Assembly: GCF_006715565.1 (NCBI RefSeq)
Contig: NZ_VFNL01000001.1
Location: 3,472,001-3,536,000, forward strand
DNA from: Microbacterium sp. SLBN-154
Lineage (GTDB): Bacteria; Actinomycetota; Actinomycetes; Actinomycetales; Microbacteriaceae
Length of the DNA stretch: 64,000 nt
Direction of reading: 5' to 3'
Below, one piece after another: positions 9,635 to 18,642 of this stretch; positions within the stretch are counted from its first letter, which is position 1; every line of letters starts with the position of its first letter. The notes under the pieces were generated by a model. The model was not told the origin of the DNA. It saw only the letters and a list, made by a program, of their open reading frames with translations, and did no database searches. The translations under genes were made by a program, and so were the position numbers.

Positions 9635-9735
9635 TGTCTGCCTCACCTCCGGCTCCACCGTGCACGACCACCGAGACCCTCGCACGACAATTCCTGCCCA
9701 ATCCGGTCGCCGCGGCGGACAAGATTCTGTAGGGC

Positions 9736-9756
9736 CCCCGACGCGGCGCAGCGGTC
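9736..9756. repeat. 21-bp direct repeat, right copy flanking the aviRa/aviRb cassette
   Basis: Perfect second copy of the repeat at 8065-8085. It ends 13 nt before the GTG start of the following membrane-protein gene and lies in the upstream region of aviRb. The two copies enclose about 1.65 kb holding only the two methyltransferase genes and their leader. Confidence 0.8.
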
Positions 9757-9769
9757 CTAGCCTGGAACC

Positions 9770-10618
9770 GTGGCAGAGGAGCCCGACCGCCTGTGTGCTG
9801 ACGAGCGCGCCGAGCTGCGTGCGCTCCAGCGGCGCGCGTACGGACCCGATGCCGACATCGACACCGACCCGGCCGCGCTCGCCCGGTTGCGCGAATTGGA
9901 GACCGCGGCGGCGCGGCCCACTCCCCCGCAGGACCAGGGGCCGGTCGACGACGACCCCGTTGAGCATCACCCTGGCGCGAACGCCGCGGCAGCGGCATCC
10001 GATCTCCCCCGTCGCGCTGCTCGACGGCCCACCCTCCTCTTCGTCGCCGGCGGCGCCGCACTGGCGGTCGCCGGGACCGCCCTCGTGACATCGACCGCCG
10101 GGACGCAGACGCCGGCCGAGGGTGATGACATAGCGATCATCCGACAGGAAGCCGCCGACGCCGCCGCGGAGCGCCTCGCGCTCGACGACGAAGGGTCGTA
10201 CCGGAACCCCTACGAGCTCTACTTCGACGGCAAGAGGGATGAAGTCCTCACCCTCCCGGGCGCGGAGGGCGTCGCATCCCGCGTGGTCTACGACGAATTC
10301 CTGCCCTACGGCACGCTCTACGGGCGCCTCGTCGGCGCCGGTCCGACCGAGGACGACCGGTTCTGCATGATCGTCGAGAGCGACCCGTCAGCGGTGACGG
10401 TCTGTCTCGACCCGGCGATCTGGGGATTCGCCCCGCTGCCCAAGACCCTCGTCTTCCCCGCGCCGCAGTTCGACGCCGCCTCCCCCGGCGAGGTCGCCTA
10501 CGTCGGCTACACCCTCGAGCCCGACGGTCAGGTCGTTGCTCGTCCGGGCGTGGATCCGCAAGCGGCATCCGAGCCGGAACCGACACGCACGGCGGTTCCG
10601 GCGCCGGGCACCCAGTAG
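9770..10618 (+). CDS. Hypothetical single-pass membrane protein with extracytoplasmic domain
   Basis: 282 residues of unknown function. A charged, proline-containing cytoplasmic N-terminus (1-85) is followed by one hydrophobic segment (about 88-108, LLFVAGGAALAVAGTALV) and an extracytoplasmic domain of about 170 residues with two cysteines (FCMIVESD and VTVCLDP) that could form a disulfide. GTG start. Without the inserted aviR pair it would lie immediately downstream of rnhA. I do not recognise the family. Confidence 0.72.
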   Translation: MAEEPDRLCADERAELRALQRRAYGPDADIDTDPAALARLRELETAAARPTPPQDQGPVDDDPVEHHPGANAAAAASDLPRRAARRPTLLFVAGGAALAVAGTALVTSTAGTQTPAEGDDIAIIRQEAADAAAERLALDDEGSYRNPYELYFDGKRDEVLTLPGAEGVASRVVYDEFLPYGTLYGRLVGAGPTEDDRFCMIVESDPSAVTVCLDPAIWGFAPLPKTLVFPAPQFDAASPGEVAYVGYTLEPDGQVVARPGVDPQAASEPEPTRTAVPAPGTQ

Positions 10619-10625
10619 ACCGGCA

Positions 10626-11087
10626 TCACACCGCGGCGAGCCGGGCCTGGAGGGCGTCGATGGCGGGGCGCTGGCCCTTCACGAGGCGCTCACGCGCCAC
10701 GTCGAACCCGACCCACTCGGCCCGGTCGACTTCGGGGAACACCGCCCGCTTGCCCGAGCGGGGCGGCCACTCCATCTCGAACTCGCCGAACCCCGCCGTC
10801 GGGGCGTCGAAGCCCGCGCCGTCACCGACGAACACCGTCACGCGCTTCCCCGACGAGTATGCGTAGGTGCCGAGCTCGGCATAGTCCACCTCGGGCGCCT
10901 CGACGCCGAGCTCCTCGCGGAACTCCCGCCGGGCGGCATCCAACGGCGCCTCATCGTCGTCGAACTCGCCCTTGGGGATCGACCACGCGCCGGCGTCCTT
11001 CTTCGCCCAGAACGGCCCGCCCATGTGGGCGATGAGCACCTCGGGGTGCCCGCCGAGCCGGAAGAGAAGGATGCCGGCGCTGCGCAT
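10626..11087 (-). CDS. Nudix hydrolase
   Basis: 153-residue cytoplasmic hydrolase of nucleoside-diphosphate-linked substrates. The Nudix box spans residues 40-62, from GEFDDDEA to REFREELGV, with all conserved glutamates. Segments such as WAKKDAGAWSIPKGE are typical of a small family of stand-alone Nudix proteins. Its ATG shares one base with the stop of the preceding aldo/keto reductase gene. The substrate is not evident. Confidence 0.9.
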   Translation of the reverse strand: MRSAGILLFRLGGHPEVLIAHMGGPFWAKKDAGAWSIPKGEFDDDEAPLDAARREFREELGVEAPEVDYAELGTYAYSSGKRVTVFVGDGAGFDAPTAGFGEFEMEWPPRSGKRAVFPEVDRAEWVGFDVARERLVKGQRPAIDALQARLAAV

Positions 11088-12100
11088 CAGGTGAGGCGCT
11101 GCTTCGGCGACACCCCGTAGGTGTGCTCGGGGTCGTCGAAGACGGCGCCGCCGAGGGCGGTGTCGATCGCCGACATCGTGTCGGCGTCGAGCGTGACGCC
11201 CGAGGCCTTGACGGTGTCGGCGAGCTGCTCGGGGCGCGACGCGCCCACGAGGGCGGCGGCGACGTTGGGGTTCTGCAGCACCCAGGCGATCGCGAGCTGA
11301 GGCATGGTGAGCCCCGCCTGCTCGGCGATCGGTTTCAGTCGCTGCACGGCCTCGAGCACCTCGTCGCGGAGGAACCCCTTGATGAACTGCGCGCCGCTCT
11401 TCTCATCGGTGGCGCGCGACCCCTCGGGCACCGGCTGGCCGGGCAGGTACTTGCCGCTGAGCACGCCCTGCGCCATCGGCGACCACACGATCTGCGAGAT
11501 GCCGAGCTCCTCCGACGCGGGCACGACCTTGCCTTCGATGACCCGCCAGAGCATCGAGTACTGCGGCTGGTTGGAGATCAGCTGGATGCCGAGGCTCTTC
11601 GCCAGGGCGTGGCCCTCGCGCAGCTGCTCGGCGGTCCACTCCGAGACGCCGATGTAGAGGGCCTTTCCCTGTCGCACGACGTCCGCGAACGCCTGGAAGG
11701 TCTCCTCCAGGGGGGTCTCGTAGTCGAATCGGTGCGCCTGGTAGAGGTCGACGTAGTCGGTGCCCAGGCGCTTCAGCGACCCGTTGATCGACTCCATGAT
11801 GTGCTTGCGGCTGAGACCGGTGTCGTTGGGGCCGCCGGGGCCGGTCGGGAAGTAGACCTTGGTGAAGATCTCCAGCGACTCCCGGCGCTGACCCTCCAGC
11901 GCCTTGCCGAGCACCACCTCGGCGGCGGTGTTGGCGTAGGTGTCGGCGGTGTCGAAGGTGGTGATGCCGGCGTCGAGCGCGGCATGCACCGTCTTCACGG
12001 CGGCGTCGTCCTCGACCTGGGAGGCGTGCGTCACCCAGTTGCCGTAGGTGATCTCCGAGACCTTCAGTCCACTGTTTCCGAGATAGCGATATGCGACCAC
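11087..12100 (-). CDS. Aldo/keto reductase (voltage-gated K+ channel beta-subunit-like subfamily)
   Basis: NADPH-dependent oxidoreductase of about 337 residues with a TIM-barrel fold. The N-terminus YRYLGNSGLKVSEIT, the catalytic-type Asp/Tyr segment FDTADTYAN, Lys in IFTKVYF and His in LYQAHRFD give the usual tetrad, and VGASRPEQL near the C-terminus is a cofactor-binding segment. GTG at 12100 is chosen because GAAGGAGG lies 6 nt upstream. The open frame extends far upstream, but that extension is antisense to the next reductase gene. The substrate is unknown. Confidence 0.9.
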   Translation of the reverse strand: MVAYRYLGNSGLKVSEITYGNWVTHASQVEDDAAVKTVHAALDAGITTFDTADTYANTAAEVVLGKALEGQRRESLEIFTKVYFPTGPGGPNDTGLSRKHIMESINGSLKRLGTDYVDLYQAHRFDYETPLEETFQAFADVVRQGKALYIGVSEWTAEQLREGHALAKSLGIQLISNQPQYSMLWRVIEGKVVPASEELGISQIVWSPMAQGVLSGKYLPGQPVPEGSRATDEKSGAQFIKGFLRDEVLEAVQRLKPIAEQAGLTMPQLAIAWVLQNPNVAAALVGASRPEQLADTVKASGVTLDADTMSAIDTALGGAVFDDPEHTYGVSPKQRLT

Positions 12101-12123
12101 GTGGGTCCTCCTTCGAGAGCGGT

Positions 12124-13053
12124 TCAGGGCACGCGGTATCCGGCGGCACGGAACAGTTCGTACCACTCGGCCCGCGTGAGGGGGATGTCGGAACCGAGCG
12201 CGGCACCCTGCACGCGCTCGATGGTGGTGGTGCCGAGCACGACCTGCATGTTCGCCGGATGCCGCGTGATCCACGCCGTCGCGATGGCGATGGCGGGGAC
12301 GTCGTAGGCCTTCGCGAGGCGGTCGATGACGGCGTTCAACTCCGCGTAGTCGGGGGAACCGAGGAAGGTCCCGGTGAAGAAGCCGGCCTGGAAGGGCGAC
12401 CAGGCCTGCACCGTGATCCCATGGAGGCGGCAGTAGTCGATGATCCCGCCGCCGTCGAGGACGATGGACTGGTCGGTGCCCGCCATGTTCGCCGCGACCC
12501 CCTGCGCCACGGTCGGCGCATGCGTGATCGACAGCTGCAGCTGGTTGGCCACGATCGGCTGGCTGACGGCGGTCTTGAGCAGCTCGATCTGGGCGGGAGT
12601 CTGGTTGGAGACACCGAACGCGCGGACCTTGCCCGAGCTCTCGAGGTGGTCGAATGCGCGGGCGACCTCCTCGGGCTCGACGAGCGCGTCGGGCCGGTGC
12701 AGGAGCAGGATGTCGATGTAGTCGGTCTTCAGAGCGTTGAGCGACCCCTCCACCGAGCTGACGAGGTGGTCGTAGGAGAAGTCGAAGTACGGCCCCTCTC
12801 TCACGATCCCCGCCTTGGACTGGAGGGTGATCTGCTCGCGCTCGGACGGGGAGAGCTGGAGGGCATCGGCGAAACGCGACTCGCAGCCGTGCAGCTCGTT
12901 GCCGTAGACGTCGGCGTGGTCGAAGAAGTCGATGCCGACGTCGCGGGCGGCCGCGACGAGCGCACGGACCTCTTCGTCGGTCTTGTCGGCGATGCGCATG
13001 ACACCGAGGACGACGTTGGGGGCTTCGCCTGCTCCCAGGGTGATCTTTCTCAC
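12124..13053 (-). CDS. Aldo/keto reductase (YdhF-like)
   Basis: 309-residue TIM-barrel oxidoreductase. Family features are LGVMRI at the N-terminus, FDHADVYGN (Asp and Tyr of the tetrad), LQSKAG (Lys) and LLLHRPDAL (His), followed by GVSNQTPAQI and VVLGTTTIERV. It is only distantly similar to the reductase downstream of it, from which it is separated by 23 nt, so the pair may be one transcript. It resembles the E. coli YdhF group by motif. Physiological substrate unknown. Confidence 0.9.
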   Translation of the reverse strand: MRKITLGAGEAPNVVLGVMRIADKTDEEVRALVAAARDVGIDFFDHADVYGNELHGCESRFADALQLSPSEREQITLQSKAGIVREGPYFDFSYDHLVSSVEGSLNALKTDYIDILLLHRPDALVEPEEVARAFDHLESSGKVRAFGVSNQTPAQIELLKTAVSQPIVANQLQLSITHAPTVAQGVAANMAGTDQSIVLDGGGIIDYCRLHGITVQAWSPFQAGFFTGTFLGSPDYAELNAVIDRLAKAYDVPAIAIATAWITRHPANMQVVLGTTTIERVQGAALGSDIPLTRAEWYELFRAAGYRVP

Positions 13054-13159
13054 GACGGTCCTCTTCTCGAAGTCGGTGCGCTCGGCCTCCGGGCGCGCTT
13101 CCCCACACTAGGCGGTGGGCGGCCGGCGCGTTCCCGGTGGACAACAGCGCCGCGAGGCG

Positions 13160-15157
13160 TCAAGCTTCGCCGTCTGACGCGTCGCCTTCGAGCACGTCGC
13201 CTCGCAGGCGGAGTGCGCGTCGGAGGCTTCGCAACAGCAGCAGGAATCCGCCGAGGGCCACGACGCTCCCGAGGAACGGCGACACCGCCACCTGGGCCGT
13301 CAACTCCGGTCCGCCGTCGGCGACGGCCAGCAGGATGCCCATGAGAAGCAGCGCGATCCCCACGATGGTCACGGTGACCTGACCGAGCAGCCCGTCGAGC
13401 CAGCTGCGCTCCGTCGGGTTCGAGAAGCGGCGCAGTTGCACGACGAAGGTGCCGTCCTCGAGAGACCGGCCGAGGTTCTCCATGCGGCGGGGCAGACGTC
13501 GGAGCTGCTCCACGAGCAGCGCACCGTTGGACTGCGCCGACAGGAGGAGGTCGCGGGGGGTGTTCATCAGGCGCGCCGTGTGGGGGGCGCGGCTCAGAGC
13601 ATGGCCGACCATGTCGTAGTCGGCTTGAAGCCGTCGCATCGACCCTTCGAGGGAGGCCAGGGTGCGGAAGACCAGAAGCAGCGACGGCGGCATGGCCAGT
13701 CGGTGCGCCCGCAGCACATCGATCAGGGCCCGGAAGACGTTCTGATCGTTGGTGTCGTTGTGGATGCGGGTCAGCACCACCCCGATGTCGTGCTGCAGCG
13801 CGGCGCGGTCGGCCGACGTGCCTCGGGCCGGCGCGCACAGCAGAAGGACGACATCGGTGGCGGCGATGTCGTCTTCGTTGAGGATCGCGATGAGGAAGGG
13901 CACGAGGAGGTGGCGCATGCTGCGTTCGAGCACGCCGATGGCTCCGAAGTCGACGAGCGCGACGCTGTCGTCATCGCGCAGCACCAGGTTGCCGGGGTGC
14001 AGGTCGGCGTGGAAGACCCCCCGCACGGCGATCTGCTCGAACACGGCGTCCACGACGCCGTCGGCGATCGCGACGGCCCGTTCGGGTGGGAGCTCACCGG
14101 GGCTCAGGCGGCTGAAAGGGGTTCCGGTCACCCGCTCGAGAACGAGCATGCGTGTGGTGGTGAACTGCGCGTACACCTTCGGGACCGACACCTGCGAGTC
14201 GCTGGATCGGGCGATGGCCCCGCGCAGCAGCTCGGTGTTCGCCGCTTCGACGCGGTAGTCGAGCTCGTCACGCAGCGCCCGCGCGAACTCGACCACGAGT
14301 GCGCGCAGTCCGTAGTCGCGGGCCCACTCCATGCGGCGTTCGGCGTCGGCGGCCAGACGCTCGAGGATGTCGAGGTCTGTCGTCACCTGCGCGCGGGCCC
14401 GTGGTCGCTGGATCTTGACCACGACCTCCTCCCCCGACAGCAGCGTGGCCGCGTGCACCTGTGCGACGGATGCCGCGGCGAGGGGTTTCTCCTCCACCGC
14501 CGCGAACACCTCGTCCAGCGGCCGCCCCAGCTCGGCGATGATCGCCGCCTCCGCCTCCGCCCACGGGATGGCGGTCGAATCCATCTGCAGGGTGGACAGG
14601 GCGCGCACGAACTCGGGCGGAAGCACGTCCTCGCGGGTGGACAGGGTCTGCCCGAGCTTGACGAACGTCACCCCCGCCTGGTTGAGAGCAGCGACGAGGG
14701 CTGTCGGCAGATCGTCGCCGTCGCCGCGACGATGGCGCTGGTAGAGCCCCAGCCCGTGTCGTGACCCGATCGCGACGATCTGCGCGTAACGGCGAGCGCG
14801 GTCGCGTCGCCGGAGGGCTTGGCGGAAGGCCGTGACAGGGTTGCGGAAGCCGCGGGAGGGCCAGAGGAACTCCACGGCCATGATGACGGCGACGACGATC
14901 GCGAGCATCCACCCGAGCGTCAGGGCGAGGAACGCCAGGGCGATGAACCCCTGGACGGCGAACGCGAAGTCGGCGTCCAGGACGCCCGAGCGCTGCAGCA
15001 TCCACAGCGCCACCGGCGCGCTGATGAGGAAGACGAGCACGGAGAGGATGAGCGCCCGGATCTCGCCGATCCGCCGGTCGAGGAGGCGACGCGCCACCCA
15101 CGTCGCGATGAGCGCGAACACGATCGCGAGGAGACCTACGATCACCCAGGCCGGCAT
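13160..15157 (-). CDS. ABC1/UbiB (AarF) kinase-like membrane protein
   Basis: 665 residues with an atypical protein-kinase-like ABC1 domain between membrane segments: about three N-terminal transmembrane helices (residues 2-100) and two C-terminal ones (about 590-640). Conserved ABC1 elements are KLGQTLSTRED, the alanine-rich nucleotide loop AAASVAQVHAA, the lysine in VVVKIQRP, ADLHPGNLVL and the metal-binding VDFGAIG. Family members support isoprenoid-quinone or lipid metabolism. The organism is expected to use menaquinone, so a ubiquinone role is unlikely. It stands alone as a transcription unit. Confidence 0.9.
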   Translation of the reverse strand: MPAWVIVGLLAIVFALIATWVARRLLDRRIGEIRALILSVLVFLISAPVALWMLQRSGVLDADFAFAVQGFIALAFLALTLGWMLAIVVAVIMAVEFLWPSRGFRNPVTAFRQALRRRDRARRYAQIVAIGSRHGLGLYQRHRRGDGDDLPTALVAALNQAGVTFVKLGQTLSTREDVLPPEFVRALSTLQMDSTAIPWAEAEAAIIAELGRPLDEVFAAVEEKPLAAASVAQVHAATLLSGEEVVVKIQRPRARAQVTTDLDILERLAADAERRMEWARDYGLRALVVEFARALRDELDYRVEAANTELLRGAIARSSDSQVSVPKVYAQFTTTRMLVLERVTGTPFSRLSPGELPPERAVAIADGVVDAVFEQIAVRGVFHADLHPGNLVLRDDDSVALVDFGAIGVLERSMRHLLVPFLIAILNEDDIAATDVVLLLCAPARGTSADRAALQHDIGVVLTRIHNDTNDQNVFRALIDVLRAHRLAMPPSLLLVFRTLASLEGSMRRLQADYDMVGHALSRAPHTARLMNTPRDLLLSAQSNGALLVEQLRRLPRRMENLGRSLEDGTFVVQLRRFSNPTERSWLDGLLGQVTVTIVGIALLLMGILLAVADGGPELTAQVAVSPFLGSVVALGGFLLLLRSLRRALRLRGDVLEGDASDGEA

Positions 15158-15201
15158 AGGTCGATTGTGTCAGTGCTGGCGGGCGGTGTCAGGCGGGACG
15201 C

Positions 15202-16044
15202 TCAGCCGTCCTTGCGAATCCACCGGAAGGTCAGTCGGGCGAGGATCAGACCCACCACCAGCCAGATGAGGAGCGCGATGAGGGTCTCCTGGTGCTGCCA
15301 CGATCCGCCCGGTTCGGCGTCGGCGAAGACCTCGGGGAGGAACACCGAGCGCATCCCCTGCGCGATCCACTTAAGCGGGAAGATCCCGGCGAAGTTCTGC
15401 AGCCACTCCGGCAGCGTGTCGAACGGGATGAAGACACCGGAGATGAACTGCAGCACCAGCACGATCGGGATGACGACCGCGGTGGCGCTCCGGCCGCTGC
15501 GCGGGAGGGCGCTGAGGGCGATCCCCAGAACACCGCAGGTGATGGCACCGAGGAGGAAGACCCAGGTGAAGGTCAGCCACCGCTCGGGGTCGGTGGGGAG
15601 GGCGACGCCGAAGAACACCGCGGCGATCACGAGCAGCAGAGCAGCCTGGAACACCCCGGTCACCAGCACCTGGCCGAGCTTGCCGATGAAGTACGACACC
15701 GGTGAGAGGGGCATGCCCCCCAGGCGCTTGAGGGTGCCGTCGCTGCGTTCCATGGCGATGTCGATCGCCAGCAGCTGCGTGCCCGAGAGCAGCAGGCCCG
15801 CGGCGAGCATGGCGGGGAGGTAGTACCCGGCCGCGGTGACCTCGTCGGTGGGCGGCCCGAAGGTGCTGCTGCTGAAGGCCACCGCGAAGATGAACAGGAA
15901 CAGCACAGGGAAGAGGAAGGTGAAGAACACCGAGTCGCCCTGGCGGAAGTAGGCGCGCACCTCGAAGGCGATGCGGCGAAGGCCCAGGCGGATGGTGCGG
16001 CTCGGCCCGAACGACACCTTGTGCGATGCGCGGGTGGTGCTCAT
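15202..16044 (-). CDS. ABC-2 type transporter permease
   Basis: Integral membrane subunit of 280 residues with six predicted transmembrane helices, an N-terminal cytoplasmic arm and the ABC-2 motif region SGVFIPFDTLPEWLQ before the last helices. Its ATG overlaps the stop of the ATPase gene by 4 nt (ATGA), so the two form one exporter. Start 16044 is preferred over upstream in-frame codons because those lie inside the ATPase gene. Drug or lipid export is likely by family; the substrate is unknown. Confidence 0.9.
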   Translation of the reverse strand: MSTTRASHKVSFGPSRTIRLGLRRIAFEVRAYFRQGDSVFFTFLFPVLFLFIFAVAFSSSTFGPPTDEVTAAGYYLPAMLAAGLLLSGTQLLAIDIAMERSDGTLKRLGGMPLSPVSYFIGKLGQVLVTGVFQAALLLVIAAVFFGVALPTDPERWLTFTWVFLLGAITCGVLGIALSALPRSGRSATAVVIPIVLVLQFISGVFIPFDTLPEWLQNFAGIFPLKWIAQGMRSVFLPEVFADAEPGGSWQHQETLIALLIWLVVGLILARLTFRWIRKDG

Positions 16045-16946
16045 CGGGTCACCTCCGTGACGGTCTCGGTGTCGCCACCGGGCTCGGGCGCGGCGTCGTC
16101 GCCCGCTTCGCCCTCCACGAACGACAGATACACGTCTTCGAGGCTCGGTCGCACGATCTCGAGCCCCTCGGGCTCGGCACCGAGCGCGTCGTACAGGTCG
16201 GCGACCACGCGTCCCGGATGCTCGGTGCGCTCCTCGCGGACTCGTCCGTCTTGGCGCCACCGCACGATCGGGATGCGCGCCTCGGCCCCGCCGAGCTCAC
16301 CGACCGGACCGAGCGAGGCGAGCTTGCCGCCCACGACGATCGCCGCGCGCTCGGAGAGCTCGGCGGCCTCATCGAGGTAGTGGGTGGTCAACAGGATGGT
16401 CGTTCCCTCGCGCTGGAGCCCCCGGATGAGCTCCCAGAACACCCGCCGGGCTTCGGGGTCGAACCCGGTGGTCGGCTCATCGAGGAAGAGCAGTTCGGGC
16501 GACCCGATGATCCCGAGGGCCACATCCACACGCCGACGCTGACCACCGGACAGCTTGCGCACCGAGGTCTTCGCCTTCTCGGAGAGCCCGACCGCCTCGA
16601 TGACCTCGTCGACCTTCCGCGCCCGCGGGTAGAACGACGCGAAGTGCGACAGCAGCTCCTTCACGCTCGCCGACGGCGCCTCCCCCGTGCTCTGCAGCAC
16701 GATGCCCAGCCGCGAGCGCCAACGGAGATCCCCCTGGCGCGGGTCGACCTTCAACACCCGCACCTCGCCACCCGAGCGGTCGCGGTACCCCTCGAGGATC
16801 TCGATGGTCGTGCTCTTGCCGGCGCCGTTGGGGCCGAGGAGCGCGAAGGTCTCGCCGCGGCGGATGTCGAAGCTCACGCCCTTCAGCGCCTGGAAGCCGC
16901 CGCGGTAGGTCTTGGTGAGGTCTTCGACCTCGACAACACTCGTCAT
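16041..16946 (-). CDS. ABC transporter ATP-binding protein
   Basis: 301-residue ATPase of the DrrA/CcmA-like exporter class. Walker A GPNGAGKST (38-46), signature LSGGQRRR (132-139), Walker B LLFLDEP (152-158) and the switch histidine in LTTHYLDEA are intact. The C-terminal part beyond residue 220 is the variable domain often seen in DrrA-like proteins. It is coupled to the permease gene downstream. Confidence 0.93.
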   Translation of the reverse strand: MTSVVEVEDLTKTYRGGFQALKGVSFDIRRGETFALLGPNGAGKSTTIEILEGYRDRSGGEVRVLKVDPRQGDLRWRSRLGIVLQSTGEAPSASVKELLSHFASFYPRARKVDEVIEAVGLSEKAKTSVRKLSGGQRRRVDVALGIIGSPELLFLDEPTTGFDPEARRVFWELIRGLQREGTTILLTTHYLDEAAELSERAAIVVGGKLASLGPVGELGGAEARIPIVRWRQDGRVREERTEHPGRVVADLYDALGAEPEGLEIVRPSLEDVYLSFVEGEAGDDAAPEPGGDTETVTEVTR

Positions 16947-17000
16947 ACTCCGACCATGCCGTATCTCGCGGCCTTCGAGGACAATCTGTCGGGTCGCCGA

Positions 17001-18230
17001 TCAGCTGGAGGCCGCCGCCGCGACATCCGCCTCGGTGGCCACGAGCTGTCCGCAGGCGCCGTCGATCTCCTTGCCGCGCGTGTCGCGGAGGGTGGTCGGA
17101 ATGCCCGCGGCGTTCAAGCGCCGCACGAACTCGTTCTGCACGCTCCGCTCCGACGCGGTCCAGACCGACCCCGGGGTGGGGTTGAGCGGAATCGGGTTCA
17201 CATGCACCCAGCCGCGACCGCGGGCGTTGAGCTTCTCGGCCAGCAGATCCGCGCGCCAGGCGTGATCGTTCATGTCCTTGATGAGGGCGTACTCGATCGA
17301 GACGCGGCGCCCGGTCTTGTCGAAGTACTCGCGGGCGGCGTCGAGGGCCTCATCGACCTTCCACTTCGAGTTCACCGGGATCAGCTCGTCGCGCAGGTGG
17401 TCGTCGGGTGCGTGGAGCGACAGGGCGAAGGTGACGGGGATCTCTTCGGCCGAGAGCTTCCGGATCGCCGGCACGAGTCCGACGGTCGACACCGTGATGC
17501 CACGCGCGCTCATGCCGAGCCCGCGCTGCGGGTCGATCATGACGCGCACCGCCTGCATGACCCGCGCGTAGTTGGCCAGCGGCTCGCCCATGCCCATGAA
17601 GACGATGTTGGTGACGCGCTCGTCGGGGTGGTCGGGCTTGCCGAGCCCGCCCTCGCGGATGAGGCGGTTGGCCCGCACGATCTGATCGACGATCTCGGCC
17701 GCCGACATGTTGCGCGTGAGACCCGCCTGGCCGGTGGCGCAGAACGGGCAGTTCATGCCGCATCCGGCCTGGCTCGACACGCACAGCGTGATGCGGCCGG
17801 GATAGCGCATGAGCACCGACTCCACGAGCGCACCGTCGTGGAGCTTCCAGAGGAACTTGATCGTGTCGCCCCGGTCGGTCTGCAGGCGGCGCACCTCGGT
17901 GAGGAGCGGCGGCAGGAGGCCGGCGACGAGGTCATCGCGGACGGATGCCGGGAGGTCGGTCATCTCGCCGGGGTCACTCGTGTAATGGCGGAAATAGTGG
18001 GTCTCGAGCTGCTTGGCGCGGAACGCGGGGAGGCCGAGCTCGGTCACCTTTGCGGCGCGCTCTTCGGCGGTGAGGTCGGCCAGGTGCACCGGGGGTTTCC
18101 CGCGCTTCGGGCTGGCGAACTGCAGCAGCGGGCGGCCGTCGGCATCCTTCTGCTGCTTCCACCCCTCGGTGCGGGGCCGCACCTGGCGGACGGGCCCGGC
18201 GGTGCCGCGGGCAGGAGGATTCTCGGTCAC
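17001..18230 (-). CDS. rlmN: Dual-specificity 23S rRNA/tRNA adenine C2-methyltransferase RlmN
   Basis: Radical-SAM enzyme that methylates A2503 of 23S rRNA, and A37 of some tRNAs in family members. 409 residues. The iron-sulfur cluster cysteines are in C157-GMN-C161-PF-C164, [10 protein letters not shown] is a family signature, and the C-terminal catalytic cysteine lies in DGACGQL. An N-terminal extension of about 30 charged residues (up to [10 protein letters not shown]) exceeds the E. coli protein. It is a normal housekeeping gene, though it targets the same ribosomal region as the AviR enzymes. Confidence 0.95.
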   Translation of the reverse strand: MTENPPARGTAGPVRQVRPRTEGWKQQKDADGRPLLQFASPKRGKPPVHLADLTAEERAAKVTELGLPAFRAKQLETHYFRHYTSDPGEMTDLPASVRDDLVAGLLPPLLTEVRRLQTDRGDTIKFLWKLHDGALVESVLMRYPGRITLCVSSQAGCGMNCPFCATGQAGLTRNMSAAEIVDQIVRANRLIREGGLGKPDHPDERVTNIVFMGMGEPLANYARVMQAVRVMIDPQRGLGMSARGITVSTVGLVPAIRKLSAEEIPVTFALSLHAPDDHLRDELIPVNSKWKVDEALDAAREYFDKTGRRVSIEYALIKDMNDHAWRADLLAEKLNARGRGWVHVNPIPLNPTPGSVWTASERSVQNEFVRRLNAAGIPTTLRDTRGKEIDGACGQLVATEADVAAAASS

Positions 18231-18642
18231 CGTCCCAGGGTACCGGGGGCATGGTGAGAAGCACCCGGGGGCATCCGTGCCGCGCGGGCGCGAGCTGAGC
18301 GAGAAGCGTCCGGCGCAGCGCTCAGCGAGGCCCCTGGTGCCTTGGGTGCCTCGTAAGGGAGTTCCGCACTCGAAGTGGTTCCACTGGGTTGCGACACACA
18401 GTTACGAGAGTGGGCCTCCGCAGAGAACGACGCGCGTCAGGAGCGAGCGCCTTTGAAGCTGAGACACGTCTCGCAAGGCAAGCGATGCGAGACAGTCTGC
18501 GACCCAGCTGTGTGGGCGAACGTTGCTCCCGCCGTGCGGTCCTCAGGGGACAGGTCATGGGAGAAGTTGGATGACGGAGAGGAAGGCAACGTATGCACAT
18601 AGTCCGTCAGCGGCGCAGTCGGGGGGCTCTTGAGGCAAGCAC
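18231..18642. other. Non-coding stretch containing repeat copy A
   Basis: No convincing gene was found between rlmN and the next CDS. The stretch holds copy A of the interspersed repeat (18472-18495). A second block at about 18547-18577 (GGACAGGTCATGGGAGAAG at its start) closely resembles 21481-21510. The base composition drops here relative to rlmN, and this point is a plausible left boundary of the accessory region. Confidence 0.5.
18472..18495 (+). repeat. Interspersed repeat copy A
   Basis: Matches the consensus CGCAAGGCAAGGGATACGAG plus ACAG with two differences (C for G and G for A in the middle). It has the same orientation as copies B, D, E and F. An upstream inverted pair GAG/CTC could form a small stem. 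Confidence 0.55.

Noticed and set aside
9635..9970. N-terminal extension of AviRb to 9970
   Set aside because: The extension crosses the 21-bp repeat and the start of the divergent gene; the family N-terminus and a GGAGGTGAGG site place the start at 9634.
12101..13144. Long open frame extending the aldo/keto reductase upstream to 13144
   Set aside because: It is antisense to the conserved reductase gene at 12124-13053, and the family N-terminus and ribosome-binding site fit GTG 12100.
18372..18600. Small open frames in the gap after rlmN
   Set aside because: They are short, mutually overlapping in different frames, and lack conserved or ribosome-binding features.
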